A stretch of 64,000 nt of DNA from Flagellimonas_B algarum (lineage in GTDB: Bacteria; Bacteroidota; Bacteroidia; Flavobacteriales; Flavobacteriaceae): NCBI RefSeq assembly GCF_040513375.1, contig NZ_JBEVTG010000002.1, positions 124,001-188,000 on the forward strand. The letters run 5' to 3'. Shown here piece by piece: positions 16,801-25,603 of this stretch (position 1 is its first letter; every line of letters begins with the position of its first letter). Below the pieces are notes generated by a model, which saw nothing but the letters and a program-made list of their open reading frames with translations, was not told the origin of the DNA and searched no databases. A program made the translations under genes and the position numbers.

Positions 16801-18719
16801 GCAAGAAATTTTTGTAGCAGTAATTCCACCAGAGCGAAAACCAAGGCAAAAATAACAAACCATTTCCAATACGCGTATACCGCGTCTCTTTCTTCTAAGG
16901 TTTCGAAAAGGGAAGGTACCGAATCATATACCTGAAAATTGGGCCGAACCTCAAGATCAACATAGCCCGCTTTGCTTTCATCACGTAGATGGTTGAAGGC
17001 GAAACGTTGGATGGAGTCGGAGTCACTTACCGCAGTGTAGATGCCCGCTGATGGCACGCTGTTGGTATCGGTGATCAAGCGCACCTTGCTGCCCAGTGCC
17101 CGTTGCTGCGGAATACGTTGCTGTTGGCCTTGATACAGCGAAACGATATCATCTTTGTCAAGACGTAATTCGAGATCGATCTCATTGCGATGCTCTACAT
17201 TGAAATACAGGGCATTGCCCTTTAAGCTCTCCAAGCCCATACGGTAAAAGGTCGGAACGATCAGTGGCGCACTTCTAAAATTCGAATGTTCACGATCTAA
17301 GGGAGCCGAAAAGACATAGATGTTATCGGTCTCATATAAAAAGCCACTATCATCAGCGAACGAAAGTATTTTGGAAGCACCGGTGTCAAGATCATAAGCA
17401 AGATCTACCTGTGGAAATTCGAAATTGCTGATCTGCTTTTCGAAAACATTCTCAAATAGGGGATGGGAAAAATCGATTTTCGAGATTTTTTTGCTTACCG
17501 GGGCCCCTTGATTGAACTTCATCGGGAAGAACCGACCCAAAAAGGCCGAGTAGGTGGTTTCATCGATGGCTGCCCCGGGAACGATGACCATCGCCCCGCC
17601 TTCGGCATGAAAATTACCTAATTGATCTTGAAGGGTTAACGGAATCGATTCGAGACCGTTTAAGACGACTAGGTTTTGACCGGCTATACTGCTGTAGTTC
17701 AATCGTTCTATAGCGGTCGAAGTCAGCTCGAATTCATCTTCGGTATAAATACGTTCCAAATAATCGCCGCCGGCCCCATTGATCGCGAGCACCTTGATTT
17801 TTGGACGCTGCCCGATGGAGAAATAAAAAGTGTTGTCGTAAGATAAGCCATTGTCTTGAACGGAAACCGTACCCAATATGGGTTCATCGATCGGAATGGA
17901 GAAAACCACTTGGTTCTTTCCGGTTGACGAAGGTTCGATGGCACTTTTTGCGATAAGCCGTTCTCTATCGAACATGGAAACCGGCACCTTTTCTTCATCA
18001 TCGAGGCCCGAAACCTCTATGACCAACTCCCTTTGGCGATTCAAGGTCTTGCCGAAGTATACCGAGTCCAAGGCAATGTTCCGGGTGGCGTCGGGGCTTA
18101 GTCGCACAGCATGGATATCCGCTCCTGTAGTTGGGAAGCTATCTTGGATAAAATTGGTTTGGAAATCGGAAATGACCACTAAATCGGATAGGGAGGTCGA
18201 TTCGGGATCCATCAGGGAAGCGGCTTTTTGAACTACTTGTTCAAGGGACAACTGTTTCGTTCTGGGCGCGAGTTCCAAGAGTTTGTTCGTCAGATGGGAT
18301 GCCTTGACCTTCGTAAAAGTCTCATTGTTGGTGAAAAGGGTAATCGGGGTCTCTTTGGGTAGTTTTTTGATTAAATCCTGTACCGCAATCTCAAAAAGTT
18401 CCTGACCATTCGATTTGGCTTGCATACTGAAGGAATCATCGAGATAGACGACCCATTCTCGGTCCGGGTTTTGGGCTTGTTCCGAAAAGTGGGGTTGGGC
18501 GAAGGCCAAGACCAGGGCGATTAAAATCAAACACCGTGTCAACAGCAACAGCCAACGTTTCAAGGTGTTGCTTTTCCTCGACTCGGAAACCACCTTGCGC
18601 AACATCGCAACGTTCGTAAAGGCGGTTTTTTTAAAACGACGCAATTGGAAAAGATGGACGATAAGCGGCAAAAGCAGCAACAAAAGCGCCCATAAAACTT
18701 CTGGATGTTTAAACTGCAT
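16797..18719 (-). CDS. BatA/VWA-domain membrane protein
   Basis: 640 aa. The N-terminal 80 residues form the BatA (aerotolerance regulator N-terminal) module: two helices, PEVLWALLLLLLPLIVHLFQ with LRRFKKTAFTNVAMLRKV, and LLLLTRCLILIALVLAFAQP. A VWA-like domain follows (WVVYLDDSFSMQAK, a DxSxS MIDAS motif), then a beta-rich region and a last membrane helix (WFVIFALVFALVELLLQKFL). Both ends are in the inner membrane, with the middle in the periplasm. Relatives are linked to the Bat stress system of Bacteroidota; function here is not proven. First gene of the operon with the dihydroorotase-like, small membrane and esterase genes. Confidence 0.85.
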   Translation of the reverse strand: MQFKHPEVLWALLLLLLPLIVHLFQLRRFKKTAFTNVAMLRKVVSESRKSNTLKRWLLLLTRCLILIALVLAFAQPHFSEQAQNPDREWVVYLDDSFSMQAKSNGQELFEIAVQDLIKKLPKETPITLFTNNETFTKVKASHLTNKLLELAPRTKQLSLEQVVQKAASLMDPESTSLSDLVVISDFQTNFIQDSFPTTGADIHAVRLSPDATRNIALDSVYFGKTLNRQRELVIEVSGLDDEEKVPVSMFDRERLIAKSAIEPSSTGKNQVVFSIPIDEPILGTVSVQDNGLSYDNTFYFSIGQRPKIKVLAINGAGGDYLERIYTEDEFELTSTAIERLNYSSIAGQNLVVLNGLESIPLTLQDQLGNFHAEGGAMVIVPGAAIDETTYSAFLGRFFPMKFNQGAPVSKKISKIDFSHPLFENVFEKQISNFEFPQVDLAYDLDTGASKILSFADDSGFLYETDNIYVFSAPLDREHSNFRSAPLIVPTFYRMGLESLKGNALYFNVEHRNEIDLELRLDKDDIVSLYQGQQQRIPQQRALGSKVRLITDTNSVPSAGIYTAVSDSDSIQRFAFNHLRDESKAGYVDLEVRPNFQVYDSVPSLFETLEERDAVYAYWKWFVIFALVFALVELLLQKFLA

Positions 18720-18821
18720 GTTCTGATTCGATTCGATAAAGATAGCGTATTCCCCAAAAGCCGATTCTTATGGTGGTGTTAAGGTTTGCACCCGCTTCAT
18801 GTACTTTTCGGGAACTGCCGG

Positions 18822-19877
18822 TTAGCAAAAAAAGTAGTGGTCTGTTGGCGAAGACAGCCCTTTGTCCTTCATAAAGCCCTTAATATGGGCTTGGGCTTCG
18901 GCATTGGCTACGGTAACGATACTTTGTGGACGCTCCAAGGATTCCAAAAGCCCGTAATGGAAAAGCGGAACCCCATAGATTTTTTTACCGATTTTTTTTG
19001 GGTTATCACATAACCAAGTAAAAGGGACTTTTTCGCTAACCAATCGTTTGGCCGTATACTTGCCTTTATACCCTGCACCCCATATGACCAAAGGTCTACT
19101 TGCGTCATGATCGAGTTGTAGAAAATAGTCAAGTTTGATGTCCAAGAAGTAATTTTCCGCATAGTGTTCATGGGTGCGTGAGGTACGGGTGTCGTAATCA
19201 CGCCATAGGTGAAGCACTTTTTGACAGGGGATCACCTTGATTCGGTGCTGGTAAAATCGAAAAACCAAATCGTAATCTTCAGGATAGCGTTCCCTATTGA
19301 AACCACCACAAGCTGCGAAATCGCTACGGTAAACCATCCAGCAGGGTGACGGGATGACACATTCCTTGTAGATTTCATCGTAGTTCGTACCCTTTTCCGT
19401 CAAGCCGTTCAACCATTTTTCATAGCGCTGGTAACCGTCACTGATGCCTCGGTCAGAGAAATAGGAGACCTGGCCAACGGCAACATGGCCTTTTCCATGC
19501 GCTTTCAAAACAGTGAGCATATGTTCGAGCCGCTCGGGCTTCATGATGTCATCGGAGTCCATTCGGGTGATCCATTCCCCTTGGGCATATGCATATCCCG
19601 TCTGTAGGGCAGCGATGATTCCATTGCCGGAATTCTGGTAGACCTTGATCCTGGGGTCGGTGCGGGCATATTCGATGGCAAGCTCGTAGCTCCTATCGGA
19701 TGACCCGTCATTGACTGCCAAGACTTCCCAATCGGCATGGGTTTGATCCTGGATGGAATCGAAACATTCGGAAATAAAGGCCTCCGTATTCTTAAAGGGA
19801 ATAATGATGCTGACCAAGGCCCGGCTATTCCAAAAGTTCGCTAAGCGTTTCCCCGACCAGGCGTTCCATAACCGCAT
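18822..19877 (-). CDS. family 2 glycosyltransferase fused to a C-terminal Rossmann-like domain
   Basis: 351 aa. The GT-A/GT2 domain covers about residues 20-250: VSIIIPFKNTEAFISECFDS, the nucleotide-sugar loop VNDGSSD, the metal-binding MDSDD, and PSPCWMVYRSDFAACGGF. A second segment starts near residue 258 (RPLVIWGAGYKGKYTAKRLV) with a GxGxxG nucleotide-binding loop and a following CDNPKKIGK, like the sugar- or NAD-binding domains in carbohydrate modification enzymes. It probably glycosylates a surface or lipid acceptor. The ATG at 19877 overlaps the GDSL hydrolase gene by 53 bases; a TTG at 19817, right after that gene's stop, would give the more usual MVSIIIPF start. Confidence 0.82.
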   Translation of the reverse strand: MRLWNAWSGKRLANFWNSRALVSIIIPFKNTEAFISECFDSIQDQTHADWEVLAVNDGSSDRSYELAIEYARTDPRIKVYQNSGNGIIAALQTGYAYAQGEWITRMDSDDIMKPERLEHMLTVLKAHGKGHVAVGQVSYFSDRGISDGYQRYEKWLNGLTEKGTNYDEIYKECVIPSPCWMVYRSDFAACGGFNRERYPEDYDLVFRFYQHRIKVIPCQKVLHLWRDYDTRTSRTHEHYAENYFLDIKLDYFLQLDHDASRPLVIWGAGYKGKYTAKRLVSEKVPFTWLCDNPKKIGKKIYGVPLFHYGLLESLERPQSIVTVANAEAQAHIKGFMKDKGLSSPTDHYFFC

Positions 19878-20514
19878 ACCCGGCTTTGGTCAAGTGGACT
19901 TCGTCGGTGGTCAATGCTTCAGGTAAGCCGTTGCGGTCATCGGCCATGGCCGAAAAATAATCAAGATAGGGCACGCCTTTTTCTTGAGCCATGTTGCGCA
20001 ACAGGGTATTGAGTTTCGGGATATTAATATTAGGCGCCTTTCCGGGCCGCCAAGGATAATCATAAGCCGGTAAGACCGAGCACACCACCGGGGTTACGCC
20101 GTTTGCCTTTGCCAACTCCACCATCGATTTGATATTGTCATGGATTTGCTCAAGGGTCATCGGGCCTGTATTGCCCGCGATGTCGTTCGTACCGGCCAAT
20201 ATAAGTACGACCTTGGGTTGTAAATCCAGCACATCTTGGCGAAAACGCAAGAGCATTTGGGGTGTGGTTTGCCCACTGATACCCCTATTGATGTAGTTTC
20301 CGTTACTAAAAAACGAAGGGTTGGCGTTTGACCATCCCTCCGTAATACTATTCCCCATAAAGACTACACGGTCTCCAGCACCGTCCTGATGGGCAAGGGC
20401 CTGGTTCGCGGCTTGGTATTTGTTGAGGTTGGCCCAATCTTGGGCGGTGGTCATGGCCGGCTTGAAAAAATTGAGCAGCATGAAAAACAGGATCATTCGA
20501 TTGGTTAGGCGCAT
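19825..20514 (-). CDS. exported SGNH/GDSL-family hydrolase
   Basis: 229 aa. A signal peptide is present (MILFFMLLNFFKPAMTTAQ). The four SGNH blocks are visible: FMGNSITEGW with the catalytic Ser (block I), the Gly in INRGISGQTTPQML (II), GTNDIAGN with Asn (III) and DEVHLTKAGYAVM with Asp and His (V). Such enzymes deacetylate or de-esterify polysaccharides and lipids outside the cytoplasm; close relatives are acetylxylan esterase-like or platelet-activating-factor acetylhydrolase-like. ATG start at MRLTNRM; the codon before it is TTG. A -7-like TATTTTTA lies just upstream on this strand. Followed by the GT2 gene with overlap. Confidence 0.88.
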   Translation of the reverse strand: MRLTNRMILFFMLLNFFKPAMTTAQDWANLNKYQAANQALAHQDGAGDRVVFMGNSITEGWSNANPSFFSNGNYINRGISGQTTPQMLLRFRQDVLDLQPKVVLILAGTNDIAGNTGPMTLEQIHDNIKSMVELAKANGVTPVVCSVLPAYDYPWRPGKAPNINIPKLNTLLRNMAQEKGVPYLDYFSAMADDRNGLPEALTTDEVHLTKAGYAVMERLVGETLSELLE

Positions 20515-20539
20515 CAAATCATTTTTCTAAAAATACGGA

Positions 20540-20791
20540 TTATTGTATTAGCCAGAAGACCAACATTGAAAGCCCGGTCAGCAGGATGATGAACGCCAAT
20601 AGCCCTTTTAGCCAAAGTTGGCGGTTATAGGCCCGCATTTGTTCACGAACGCGCAACACATCGGTTGTGGTCGATGGTTTTACGTGAAGTTGCGTAATGG
20701 AAGGGGTTCCGAATACGTCCTCTTTGGTTTTACGTTTTCTTTCCTTTAATAAACTCCTATTGTATTTATAACTGACAATTGCATGGGACAT
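20540..20791 (-). CDS. small membrane protein, hypothetical (83 aa)
   Basis: 83 aa with a basic cytoplasmic part (SLLKERKRKTKEDVFGTPS) and a single C-terminal membrane helix (LLAFIILLTGLSMLVFWLI). It looks like a tail-anchored inner-membrane protein. No known domain is recognised. It stands alone between the GDSL and CAT-like genes on the same strand; about 90 very A+T-rich bases lie before it. Codon use and Lys/Arg-rich start look like a real gene, but the identity is open. Confidence 0.6.
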   Translation of the reverse strand: MSHAIVSYKYNRSLLKERKRKTKEDVFGTPSITQLHVKPSTTTDVLRVREQMRAYNRQLWLKGLLAFIILLTGLSMLVFWLIQ

Positions 20792-20883
20792 GGTGTTGCT
20801 TTTTTGATTGTTGATACTGCACTATATGTATCAAAAAAGCAATAATTGTTACATTATATTTAATAATTTAACAATTTTAATAA

Positions 20884-21516
20884 TTATATATTTAAATTAT
20901 TGACATATTCCTGAATATCTTCAAAATACCTCCCCATATACCGACCGTCTACTAAGGCGTGGTGCGCTTGCACGGATAACGGCATAAGGGTTTTTCCTTG
21001 TTGTTCAAAGAATTTACCCCAGCTGAAGCGAGGTACCGAATCGTGTGGGTGGTAACTCATGGCATGTTGCATGCTGGTAAAACTGACCCATGGAATCGCC
21101 GATAGGAACAAGTAGTCGTCACGTCCAGGTTCATCCTCTATGGAGGGATCGGTCTTCATACGTTCGCGAACCACTTCGGCCGATTGCAAGAAAGCCGTCC
21201 TATCAGCATCGTAGGGCACCGTACAGAAACTGAACACGTCGGTTTGTTCGTTCGGAACGGTAAAGGAGGGGTGCACAGCTTGGTGCTCGATGACTTCCCC
21301 TTCGCGAATACGCCATCGGAATTCCTTGATGTTATTTGCGACCGAAGCTATGGCATGCACCAAACAATAGGTTAGGGGCAATTCGTTTCCCTTGATGTGA
21401 TCGAGGAAAGAAGAGACATCGATATTCGCACAAATATTGAAATGGGGATGGTTCATCCCATTGAAAAATTCGAAATGCTTTCTTCTATGAGGTTGGTCAA
21501 AAACGATTTTTTTCAT
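20884..21516 (-). CDS. chloramphenicol acetyltransferase-like protein (CatA-type fold)
   Basis: 210 aa, the usual length of type A CAT (about 215). The catalytic His is in QAHHALVDGRYMGRYFEDIQ (HHxxxDG, near residue 185), and the N-terminal part FNGMNHPHFNICANIDVSSF aligns with the CAT trimer start. The family acetylates chloramphenicol with acetyl-CoA, but many chromosomal CAT-like proteins act on other hydroxyl compounds. There is no sign of mobility here: it overlaps the preceding gene by 4 bases in an operon with an S10 peptidase, so an intrinsic metabolic or detoxifying role is as likely as resistance. Confidence 0.85.
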   Translation of the reverse strand: MKKIVFDQPHRRKHFEFFNGMNHPHFNICANIDVSSFLDHIKGNELPLTYCLVHAIASVANNIKEFRWRIREGEVIEHQAVHPSFTVPNEQTDVFSFCTVPYDADRTAFLQSAEVVRERMKTDPSIEDEPGRDDYLFLSAIPWVSFTSMQHAMSYHPHDSVPRFSWGKFFEQQGKTLMPLSVQAHHALVDGRYMGRYFEDIQEYVNNLNI

Positions 21517-22091
21517 TCGGGCTTCGGTGGGGTTATCATGATATGGGCCCTATGGGTACCGGGATCCATCAACCAAGCATGCCCTGGAGGTGTGGGAGTG
21601 GTGGGTAGGCCCGTACTTTCCCCGGTTGCGAACGGCATGTAGAACACATAGCGTACATATGGATTATCTATTTCTTGGGTCACTTCGTTATAATCCCCTG
21701 AAAAAACACATAGGGTCGCTTTATCCGGCATGGGCAAGGTGCCGGCTTTTACTTCCGCTTCACGAATGTCAAAAATTTCCTGAAAACCTTTTCCGGCGGC
21801 TTTAAGTTCACGGCCCCTGGCCATGAAAGGTTCCAGGTCCTTGTGATAGGCAGCGGTCGAAAAAGATGCTGCTTTGGGATCGTCGGCTATCGCAATGTAG
21901 GCGTTCGTACCTTCTCGAAGTGTGATGAACGCGCCCGAGCTATCATAGCCATAGACCATGGCCCCATCTTTGTAATCTTGGGGCACGGCCATCAAAGCGG
22001 TTTCGATTTGCCAGGCAGCAGGTGGTACGTCTTGGGCAAGGGCCCCAAATGCCCAAAACAGGGCTAAAAATCCAAGTGCATCCCATTTCAT
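21513..22091 (-). CDS. exported hypothetical protein
   Basis: 192 aa. A signal peptide (WDALGFLALFWAFGALAQ) ends near DVPPAAWQ. The mature part is an alpha/beta protein of about 170 residues with motifs I do not recognise as catalytic (YGYDSSGAFITLREGTNAYI; PGHAWLMDPGTHRAHIMITP). The H-containing end, HAWLMDPGTHRAHIM, could bind a metal, but this is only a guess. It sits between the S10 peptidase (3 bases away) and the CAT-like gene (4-base overlap), so it is part of that three-gene operon. I cannot assign a function. Confidence 0.65.
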   Translation of the reverse strand: MKWDALGFLALFWAFGALAQDVPPAAWQIETALMAVPQDYKDGAMVYGYDSSGAFITLREGTNAYIAIADDPKAASFSTAAYHKDLEPFMARGRELKAAGKGFQEIFDIREAEVKAGTLPMPDKATLCVFSGDYNEVTQEIDNPYVRYVFYMPFATGESTGLPTTPTPPGHAWLMDPGTHRAHIMITPPKPE

Positions 22092-22094
22092 AGC

Positions 22095-23582
22095 TTAATA
22101 TTTTGCAGCTTTGCCGTTGGTCGCCGTTCGTACGATAAAGGCCCGAAGGTCGTCATTGGCCTTTTTTAGGTCTTCGCGTCGCAGGTACATCATATGCCCC
22201 GAACGGTATCCTTTAAACTCAAATCGATCTTTCATGCGCCCACTGGGATCGACCTGCCACATTGTATATTTCGCATTGAAATAGGTGGTGGCCCCATCGT
22301 AATAGCCCGATTGTACCAAAACGTTCAAATACGGGTTTTGGGCCATGGCCTGCCGCAGGTTATCGCGGGTATTGTCGTCATCATTGTTCCACGGATGGAC
22401 AGGACCGAACATGTTGTATTTGATATCGGTCTTGAATTTCAACTCCTCTTGCAAGTAATAGTTGATGGCAGGGGTAAAGCTGTGTAACCAGGAAGTGAGT
22501 TCTGCCGAGTAGTCAGGTCGAGCACCGAATAATTGGCGATCGATACCCAAATAGCGGCTATCCAAACGCCCGACATTGTAGCCGCCATTATCCTTTAGGA
22601 GATTTTTCCAAAAGAAACGGGTGGGCACATCCAAATTATGGTCTAGGATGTCCTTTGCATCCAGTCCGGAATAATAAGCCATTTTTTGTGCGACTTCCTG
22701 GCGCTCCGCTTCTGCTATAAAACCCCCTTTTGCAATGGCCGGTATCAAGGTATTGATGGTATATTCCTCGGCCTCCGGAAGCACCTCCAAAAGGTCTTTG
22801 GACTGCAAAGCCGGTGGTAAGGCTTTGTGGTGCCAAGCCGCAGCGGTATAATAGGGGAGGTTCAGCGCGCTTGAAACCGGACCGCCGACTCGAATGACTT
22901 TGTAATCGGCTGGTGACACCATAATGACCCCGTTGAGGTACATCCATTGCTGGTTTTGCAAGGCCAAAGAAAGGCCCATTACACGGGTGCCGCCATAACT
23001 TTCCCCAATAATGTATTTTGGGGAACGCCAACGGTTGTTGCGGGTCACGAAGGTATTCATCCATTCGGCCAGGTATTTGACATCGGCATTGATCCCGAAG
23101 AATTTATCACGGTCGACTTCCTTGCCCTTTTCAGGGATGGTCCTTGAATAACCGGTATTCGCTGGGTTGATGTACACGATATCGGTCACGTCCAAAACGG
23201 AAAAGGGATTGGACTTTACCCCATACGGTTGTACCGGATAGCCTTCGTCGTCGATTTTCAGCACCCGGGGTCCGGTATACGCCAAATGCATCCAGACCGA
23301 TCCTGATCCCGGACCACCGTTGAAGGAAAATAAGATCGGTCGCGATGCCCGATCTTTGATATTGTTGCGGGTGTAATACGTGTAATGCAAAGAAGCTACG
23401 GGTTTGCCCATTTCGTCCCAAACGGGCTGGGTTCCGGTTGTTGCGGTATAATTCATGGCCGTGCCATTGATGGTCACGCTATGTTGGGTAGTGACCGTGG
23501 TATCGATCGGTAATTTCCGATTTTGGCCGTTCAAAAAGAGGCAAGCCGAAAGGAAAGCCAGTAGGAGCAAGGAGTTTTTCAT
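22095..23582 (-). CDS. exported serine carboxypeptidase, family S10
   Basis: 495 aa. A signal peptide precedes NRKLPIDTT. The S10 fold is shown by FSFNGGPGSGSVWMHLAYTG (oxyanion hole), Ser195 in IIGESYGGTR, the Asp in QSGYYDGATTYFN and the His in YRSGHMMYLRRED. It removes C-terminal residues from peptides at acidic to neutral pH in the periplasm or outside. Bacterial S10 peptidases are patchy but recurrent in Bacteroidota. It is the first gene of an operon with an exported unknown protein and a CAT-like enzyme; a -7-like TACTTTTA (23603-23610 on this strand) lies just upstream. Confidence 0.9.
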   Translation of the reverse strand: MKNSLLLLAFLSACLFLNGQNRKLPIDTTVTTQHSVTINGTAMNYTATTGTQPVWDEMGKPVASLHYTYYTRNNIKDRASRPILFSFNGGPGSGSVWMHLAYTGPRVLKIDDEGYPVQPYGVKSNPFSVLDVTDIVYINPANTGYSRTIPEKGKEVDRDKFFGINADVKYLAEWMNTFVTRNNRWRSPKYIIGESYGGTRVMGLSLALQNQQWMYLNGVIMVSPADYKVIRVGGPVSSALNLPYYTAAAWHHKALPPALQSKDLLEVLPEAEEYTINTLIPAIAKGGFIAEAERQEVAQKMAYYSGLDAKDILDHNLDVPTRFFWKNLLKDNGGYNVGRLDSRYLGIDRQLFGARPDYSAELTSWLHSFTPAINYYLQEELKFKTDIKYNMFGPVHPWNNDDDNTRDNLRQAMAQNPYLNVLVQSGYYDGATTYFNAKYTMWQVDPSGRMKDRFEFKGYRSGHMMYLRREDLKKANDDLRAFIVRTATNGKAAKY

Positions 23583-23637
23583 TTTAGATGGATTAGTCTT
23601 TTTAAAAGTAGCGATTTTGGTTAAGAAATGTGAAACA

Positions 23638-23670
23638 TTTGTGATTTGGGAAATAGGTGCCGTACCTTAG
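23638..23670 (+). promoter_or_regulatory. promoter TTTG-N21-TACCTTAG of the Gfo/Idh/MocA gene
   Basis: TTTG at 23638-23641 is followed after 21 bases by TACCTTAG (23663-23670), one mismatch from TAnnTTTG. The start codon follows 16 bases later. The same TACCTTAG octamer is found before the PhoD gene (28017) and the EamA transporter gene (53872). Confidence 0.5.
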
Positions 23671-23686
23671 GGAGAAACCACCTCTT

Positions 23687-24817
23687 ATGGCAAAGATCGA
23701 CCGGAGACGATTTAACAAGACCCTGACCAAGGGCATTGGAGCTGCAGCCTTGACCGCCCAGTTGCCCCTGACCCTATCAATGGCCCAAAAGCGAAAGCGC
23801 CTTGGCGTTGCCTTAGTTGGACTGGGTGGGTATAGCACCTATCAATTGGCACCCGCCCTTCAAGACACCGAATTCTGCCATTTGGCCGCCATCGTGACCG
23901 GAACTCCTGCCAAGGAGGCCCTATGGGCCAAACGTTTCGGCATTACCAAGGACCATATCTACAACTATTCCAATTTCGACACCATCAAAGACGATGCTAC
24001 GGTGGATATTGTTTACGTCGTCTTACCCAATGCCATGCATGCCGAATTCAGCATCAGGGCGGCCCAAGCCGAAAAACATGTCATTTGCGAGAAACCGATG
24101 GGGATGGATGTGCAGGAATGCGATGCCATTATCGATGCCTGCAACCAAGCCAGTGTCAAATTGGGGATGGGGTATCGGCTACATTCGGAGCCTTACACCC
24201 AGGCCGTCAAACGGTTCGTTCGAGAGAAAACCTTTGGTGCGGTGGTTAATATGGATTCTGAAGCGGCCTATACTTCCCGAGGCAATCCTGACCAATGGCG
24301 ACTTGATAAAAAGCTTTCCGGAGGTGGAGCCTTGATGAATATGGGATGTTATGCGATCCAGGGTTTGATCTATGGGTGCGGAGAGAATCCGATTTCGGTG
24401 ACCGCCCAAGAGTTCAGTACCCGACCCGAATACTTCAAAGACACGGACGAGACGATTACGGCCCAATTTGAATTCGCCAGTGGGGCCACTGGAACGATGT
24501 TGACCTCGCACAACCAAAACGCCAACAAGCTACGGGTAAACTGTAAGAACGGATGGTATGAATTGGACCCCGCAAGCACCTACATCCCCCTTGCCGGTCG
24601 TACTTCAAAAGGCCCACTACGATTCGAACAAGTTAGCCAACAACAATTGCAAATGGACGATTTCGCCAAACACATTCTTTTCGATGCCCCCAATCGGGCC
24701 CCTGGCGAGATGGGCAAACGCGATATGGAGATCGTGGCCGCCATTTACCGTTCGATCGCCACTAAGGGGTCCAAGCAGTTTTTTGATTTTGCCTCGGGCT
24801 ATGGAATGGGAGGTTAA
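23687..24817 (+). CDS. Gfo/Idh/MocA family oxidoreductase with Tat-like signal
   Basis: 376 aa. The N-terminus DRRRFNKTLTKGIGAAALTA has the twin-arginine pattern and a moderately hydrophobic stretch, so export by Tat in folded form with NADP bound is likely, as for glucose-fructose oxidoreductase of Zymomonas. The Rossmann motif is VALVGLGGYSTYQLAPAL; the family motif HVICEKPMGMDVQEC (EKP Lys) and the C-terminal half (GYRLHSEPYTQAVKRFV) are in place. It probably oxidises or interconverts a sugar or sugar derivative in the periplasm. ATG at MAKIDRRRF is chosen because it starts the Tat motif and follows the promoter. It converges with the TIGR02757 gene, 21 bases away. Confidence 0.88.
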   Translation: MAKIDRRRFNKTLTKGIGAAALTAQLPLTLSMAQKRKRLGVALVGLGGYSTYQLAPALQDTEFCHLAAIVTGTPAKEALWAKRFGITKDHIYNYSNFDTIKDDATVDIVYVVLPNAMHAEFSIRAAQAEKHVICEKPMGMDVQECDAIIDACNQASVKLGMGYRLHSEPYTQAVKRFVREKTFGAVVNMDSEAAYTSRGNPDQWRLDKKLSGGGALMNMGCYAIQGLIYGCGENPISVTAQEFSTRPEYFKDTDETITAQFEFASGATGTMLTSHNQNANKLRVNCKNGWYELDPASTYIPLAGRTSKGPLRFEQVSQQQLQMDDFAKHILFDAPNRAPGEMGKRDMEIVAAIYRSIATKGSKQFFDFASGYGMGG

Positions 24818-24838
24818 CGGGAATTATCTTGTAGTCCT

Positions 24839-25603
24839 TCAAAACTTTTCAAAAACCCCTAAACCAAATAACGCAAAGTCGTATTTGACGGGGTCAATTG
24901 CATCCAATTTTCGCAACTGCCGATCTAGTTCCAGAAGGGCTTTGGCGTCGTTCTGTTTGCGACGGAGCAGCTTAAGTTGTCTGGCTACCCGACCCGAATG
25001 CACATCAAGGGGGCAGGATAATTTCGAAGGGGGAATGTCTTTCCAAATCCCGAAGTCAACCCCTTTGGCATCCGACCGCACCATCCACCGCAAAAACATA
25101 TTGATCCGTTTGGCGGCGGATCCCTTTTCAGGATTCGAAACGTGCTTCACCGTACGTTTTTCATGGGGCAAGGAGAAAAAGAGGTTATGGAACTCCGCAA
25201 TTGCCGTTTGGAGCCCCGATGCATCTTGATGGCGGGTAAATACTCCTTCCAATCCGTCATGGTTGGCATACAGATGCTGCAATGCAGTCACAAAATACCG
25301 GAGATCGGTCCCATTGAAAGTGCGATGTACGAATCCATCCAATGCCTCCAGCTCTTGTGAGTCGTGTTCCATGACGAAATCAAAAGGGGATTGCTGCATC
25401 AACGCCATCAATCGCTCTGCATTGTTGATGATGCTTTTGCGATTGCCCCAAGCAATGGTGGCCGTGAGAAACGCACTGATTTCGATATCTTCCTTTCGTT
25501 TGAACCGATGTGGGATCTGTATAGGGTCGTTTTCCAAAAAGGAAGGGTGTTCGTAAGCGGTAGCCTTTTCATCCAAAAAAGCTTTTAGTTCCGCTTTTTT
25601 CAT
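24839..25603 (-). CDS. TIGR02757 family protein (DUF2400)
   Basis: 254 aa, matching the usual length of this family. Typical stretches are visible: IPHRFKRKEDIEISAFLTAT, IAWGNRKSIINNAERLM, and the C-terminal part KLSCPLDVHSGRVARQLKLL, which resembles the helix-hairpin-helix region of DNA glycosylase-like folds. No reaction has been assigned to the family as far as I know. Last gene in an operon with LolD-like ATPase and CPBP protease, each overlapping by 4 bases. I recall the same order in other Flavobacteriaceae, without a known reason. Confidence 0.88.
   Translation of the reverse strand: MKKAELKAFLDEKATAYEHPSFLENDPIQIPHRFKRKEDIEISAFLTATIAWGNRKSIINNAERLMALMQQSPFDFVMEHDSQELEALDGFVHRTFNGTDLRYFVTALQHLYANHDGLEGVFTRHQDASGLQTAIAEFHNLFFSLPHEKRTVKHVSNPEKGSAAKRINMFLRWMVRSDAKGVDFGIWKDIPPSKLSCPLDVHSGRVARQLKLLRRKQNDAKALLELDRQLRKLDAIDPVKYDFALFGLGVFEKF

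Noticed and set aside
20884..21516. Acquired antibiotic resistance island around the CAT-like gene
   Set aside because: No integrase, transposase, inverted repeats or composition shift near it; it overlaps its operon neighbour by four bases.
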